Assembly: GCF_009730915.1 (NCBI RefSeq)
Contig: NC_052472.1
Coordinates: forward strand, 496,001 to 560,000
Direction of reading: 5' to 3'
Source: Dioscorea cayenensis subsp. rotundata
Taxonomy: Eukaryota; Streptophyta; Magnoliopsida; Dioscoreales; Dioscoreaceae
DNA: 64,000 nucleotides
The first letter of the stretch is position 1. Each line of letters opens with the position of its first letter. Both the position numbers and the translations under genes were made by a program. The notes under the pieces were generated by a model. It saw only the letters and a program-made list of their open reading frames with translations. It did not search any database and was not told the DNA's origin. Shown one piece after another: positions 60,508 to 64,000 of this stretch.

Positions 60508-63500
60508 TCAAGGTGCTTTCGGGTCATCAACATCCTCAAGATCACTAAATGATACATCTTCTTCATTTCCTATGGGAATAGTAGGGGCAATTGAGGTTCC
60601 CATGTCCTCGGTGTCTTCTTCCAGCCATTCATCAACATCTTCATCAAACTTTTGAATGGTGATCTCTGATGTAGTGCCAGCATGATCTTTATGCTTAAGC
60701 TGGGTTGGTGGTTCAACTTCAATTACAGACTTGTCAACAACTTCTATCTCAGTGATCTCAACAGGGTGTTTTTCAGTCTCAATGTCAGTTATTGGTATGC
60801 TTATGACTTTTCCAATTTTGGAAGACTGAGGTTCTTCGTTGTTCAGAATGTTTGCTTGCTCCTTAGGTGAAATCGTGACAACAATCTCTTCCCTAGAAAG
60901 TAAATCTTCCTTCAATCGAGCTGATTCTGGCTTTGCCAGATTTTGCAATTCTTGCAACCACTTCGCTCGGGCTTCGACAATCTGCATGAGGGACAGACAG
61001 TATATTTTACTGACAAATGACCAAATTGTTTAAAGAAACTATTAGTAAAGCAAAGTAGACAGAAAGCTTCTGTGTTAGCAGTTATTTCAGAGATTGGGCA
61101 GGCCTGACTGTAGTAGCATATAGCCCTGACTTGGAACATCCATGACCAACTTTTTAAGACAAATTTTACAGGTGCACCAAGGTCTTCCCTGCCCTGTCCT
61201 ATATGGAAGGATATCTATCTTAATGACGCTAATGCTAATAGATATAATAATATAAAAGCGTGGAAGTTGTCTACTCTGGCCACTAACAAATGACATAGGA
61301 TCACTAACTTTGAGTAAATTCTAAACAAGAACCACAATATTTGCAACGAAAAAAAGAAGCAGCATTAAACACAAAGAAGAGGTCAATTCATCATTTTAAA
61401 AAATTTCAATAGAATACCAACAAAAAGAGAAGGGTTGAAGACATGAAACATAAAGTAAGGTACCCATCTTCATTTCCTTTTAGTTTAGGTATACAACACA
61501 TCATAGAAGCATCATCATGAGAGAAAACTAGAACCAAGTCAAAACTATTCACACACCTGAGGTGTTGACAAAAGCTCAGCATCATGCTTGTTGAGTCTAG
61601 AATGCAAAAGAACAAAATAGATCTTCCAAAAGCATCCTTCACTCATATGACTTGGGCAAAGCTCAATCCTCAAAGCAGCCAGTCTTGGTTCAAGATGTTC
61701 AACAGCCAAGGCATGCTCTTGCTGGGCATTCGACATGTTGAAATCTAGAGGAAACATCATAACATAAGTTTAGTTGAAATCCCTTACACACAATGCATGC
61801 ATGCTAATGATGCCTCCGAATGTAAAACAGTGAACAAACTGACTGGTAAAAGCATTTGCAAGACGATGTTAATCAATAATTTCAGTTATTCAGAGTCTTC
61901 TCTTTATCATCTAATAGAAAACTGTCAAAAATATATCCTTAGGGTAGCCAATAAGTATTATACACCAGAACCTAATCCAAATCCAAATCCAAGCCAAGCC
62001 AAGAATATCTTGTAAAGGCCATATAGTTAAAAACCAAAAACCCAAAAAGGAAAGAAAATAAAACTGATGATGCATGAAACGACGGAAAGGTGAGAATGAT
62101 GACGAGGGAATGAAGATTTGGGAAAGTATAAAAAAACAAAATTTAAACATAGGCACTTCCATGACCTACGACATTGATAAATTTTTCTGTTTGTGATATT
62201 CCCTTAACCTTGAGATGATGATCAAAGCTTCAAGATTTAAATAAGCTTTAAAAAAAAGAAGCATATTTGTATAGATAATTGACCACTTTTAAGTTTCACA
62301 GAGACTCTGTGCTTGCTTGATAGTTTTTATTGATATTACTATACAAAATTGTTCAAAAAAGTCATAATGATTATTAACAATTTTTATTTTATTTTTTCAA
62401 ATCATAGCTACCTAGATCCCTATGATTTCTACTGCATAAACACTGACTAGCCTTCTTTACAATATTGCATATACTCCAGAAAGACAAAAAGTGTGTTCCT
62501 GTATTAGTAATTGAAGAGAACTTCCTATGTAGACAGAGGAGAAGAAAAACAATAAAATCCTCGCAAAAACTTGTCATTTCAATTTAAACTGCTTTCATTA
62601 AAATAAATTGATTGAGAAATTAAAATAAATGTATGGTATGATGATTGAAGACAAATTCAAGAAAATTATTTCTAGATAAGCTAAACATCTATGTAAAGTT
62701 GAAGTTGCTACCATGTATTAGTGCGGTTTACTTGAGGAATTATCAAGGCTTAACTTGCTTAACAAAATCTACGGCTAGGGCAAATAGAAAAACACGTTTC
62801 AAGTTGATATTCCTCTACTTGTATTACAATTGTTTTGGATATGCAAAGGCAAATAATAGGAGACTTAAAAACAAGACCATGCTAAAATGTGCCACTAAAA
62901 TACAGCACTGATCACTAAACTTTTTAGGCTCGCCAACTCTATCCATAAATTCACCATTAAATTGCATTCCGACTATTGTTTCCACATTTGCTCAGTAAAC
63001 GTCTATTAGCAAATATTTTCAAGATGAACATTATAACCAAAAACATAACAACTGCATTATATATATATATAGTAATAACAGAATTAAATCAAGAGCATCA
63101 AAGCTGACCTTAAAAAGGGAGCTCCTAAAAGAAGAATTAAATCTACTGCACTGGGATAAAGATTTCAGCAAAAACCACCAAAAAATACGAATTTGAAAAC
63201 TAAAGTCAACATGTAACCACAGTTCACTTCGGCCACAAGGGATAACAAAGACATAATTAAGAGTTATATCAGTTTCCCTAAAAAGCAATTCAATGGAAAC
63301 CTAAATCAGATCCATTCAATGAAAACAATTAAACAAAACAAATAAAAAGGGGGATAAGAAGCAGCAAACCATCGGATTCTTCATCATAGACAAACAATGG
63401 AAAATCCAGCCACGTCTCTGGATGCATTGATATATTCCTCGCGAACACCAGGACTTCGTCAGTGACCCCAATGGCACCGCCACCATCATCCTCCCCTTCC

Positions 63501-63953
63501 TCATCCTCCTCCTCTTCCGCACCGAACGGGAGGAACGTTGACGCGATCTTAGAGATCTCAGTGACCGTCTTGTTGCTGGACAGCTTGGAGATCCCGCTCC
63601 GAAACCTCCCACCAATCTCTGCGAAATCACTCCGGATCCCAGCAATCCGCGGCGATTCCACTGCCTCCAAGGGCTCCGATTCAACATGCTCGGCCGGATC
63701 TGGGCGGGGGTTCGACGTAGACGGGGGAGGAGCCAAGAACGAGGCAACACCCCAGAACTGGCGGCTAATGGTCTTGGTGAGCTCCGAGAAATCATCCTTA
63801 ACGCCACGAGTGGGGGATCCAGGATCCACGGGTCCCCGATCATCATCTAGGGTTTGACTGGTGCTCTGATGGGCATTCTTAGGGTTCAGCTTCGGCTTCA
63901 TCATCGTCAGAAGCCATGAGAGAGCTCGCGAAGGACCTTGAGAACCATGACAT
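60508..63953 (-). CDS. BSD-domain protein, with apparent frameshift near the N-terminus
   Basis: Three exons (minus strand): up to 63370, 61557-61744 and 60508-60981. From the internal ATG at 63904 they join in phase into 398 residues. Conserved parts are DDFSELTKTISRQFWGVASF, ISKIASTFLPFG, the BSD domain across exons 1-2 (VFARNISMHPETWLDFPLF, NAQQEHALAVEHLEPRLAAL, HMSEGCFWKIYFVLLH with the Phe-Trp pair) and IVEARAKWLQEL. The C-terminal 130 residues are acidic. BSD domains occur in transcription/repair factors and synapse-associated proteins; the role of this plant branch is unknown to me. Homologues, as I recall, start MSWxxRS; here an ATG at 63953 gives MSWFSRSFASSL in another frame that stops at 63879. 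The true start is therefore unresolved: assembly indel, allele with a frameshift, or start at 63904. Confidence 0.82.
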
Positions 63954-64000
63954 CGCGCTGTAGTTCTTCGTCCTCGATGGAGAAAAACGTCGATGTTGGG

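Noticed and set aside
63462..63857. 131-codon plus-strand frame rich in Ser/Pro
   Set aside because: Antisense shadow of BSD-gene exon 1, whose protein has clear family motifs.

Overview
This window is nuclear DNA of a flowering plant. It is AT-rich, has short exons bounded by GT...AG introns, carries plant-specific gene families (AINTEGUMENTA, GRF, group S bZIP, phytosulfokine), and contains a decayed copia retrotransposon and MITE-like elements. I cannot name the species, nor decide between monocot and other angiosperm lineages, from sequence alone.

Layout. 1-5 kb: AT-rich DNA with a 290-bp duplication and no recognised gene. 5.1-6.5 kb (-): one-exon ubiquitin-like/F-box protein of the SKIP22/FBXO7 type. 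7.4-9.2 kb: a possible transcript start followed by about seven copies of a roughly 155-bp tandem repeat. 10.5-13.0 kb (-): AINTEGUMENTA (ANT), nine coding exons including a 9-bp micro-exon, with a 5-kb upstream spacer. 18.3-28.5 kb (-): a plastid AAED1/PRXL2-type thioredoxin-fold protein whose 7.9-kb first intron holds an antisense Ty1/copia element, itself hit by two smaller TIR elements. 28.6-38.5 kb: mostly gene-free. 38.9-41.7 kb (+): a GROWTH-REGULATING FACTOR with QLQ and WRC domains and a miR396 site. 44.6-45.1 kb (-): intronless group S bZIP. 49.2-55.8 kb (-): 12-exon plant homologue of KIAA0930 (DUF2045). 57.3-57.7 kb (+): phytosulfokine (PSK) precursor. 60.5-64.0 kb (-): BSD-domain protein with an apparent frameshift near its N-terminus.

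The main biological theme is organ growth. ANT (cell proliferation in organ primordia), GRF (miR396-regulated cell proliferation), a small bZIP and the growth peptide PSK lie in one 47-kb block. From memory of the Arabidopsis map, ANT, GRF2, bZIP7 and a PSK gene are immediate neighbours on chromosome 4 (At4g37750 to At4g37720), and GRF1, bZIP6 and PSK2 are neighbours on chromosome 2 (At2g22840 to At2g22860). The window therefore appears to preserve an old linkage group of growth regulators, with AAED1-like and KIAA0930-like genes interleaved.

All exon structures were joined by hand from splice signals, reading phase and remembered family motifs. Reading phase is consistent throughout each model except at the N-terminus of the BSD gene.
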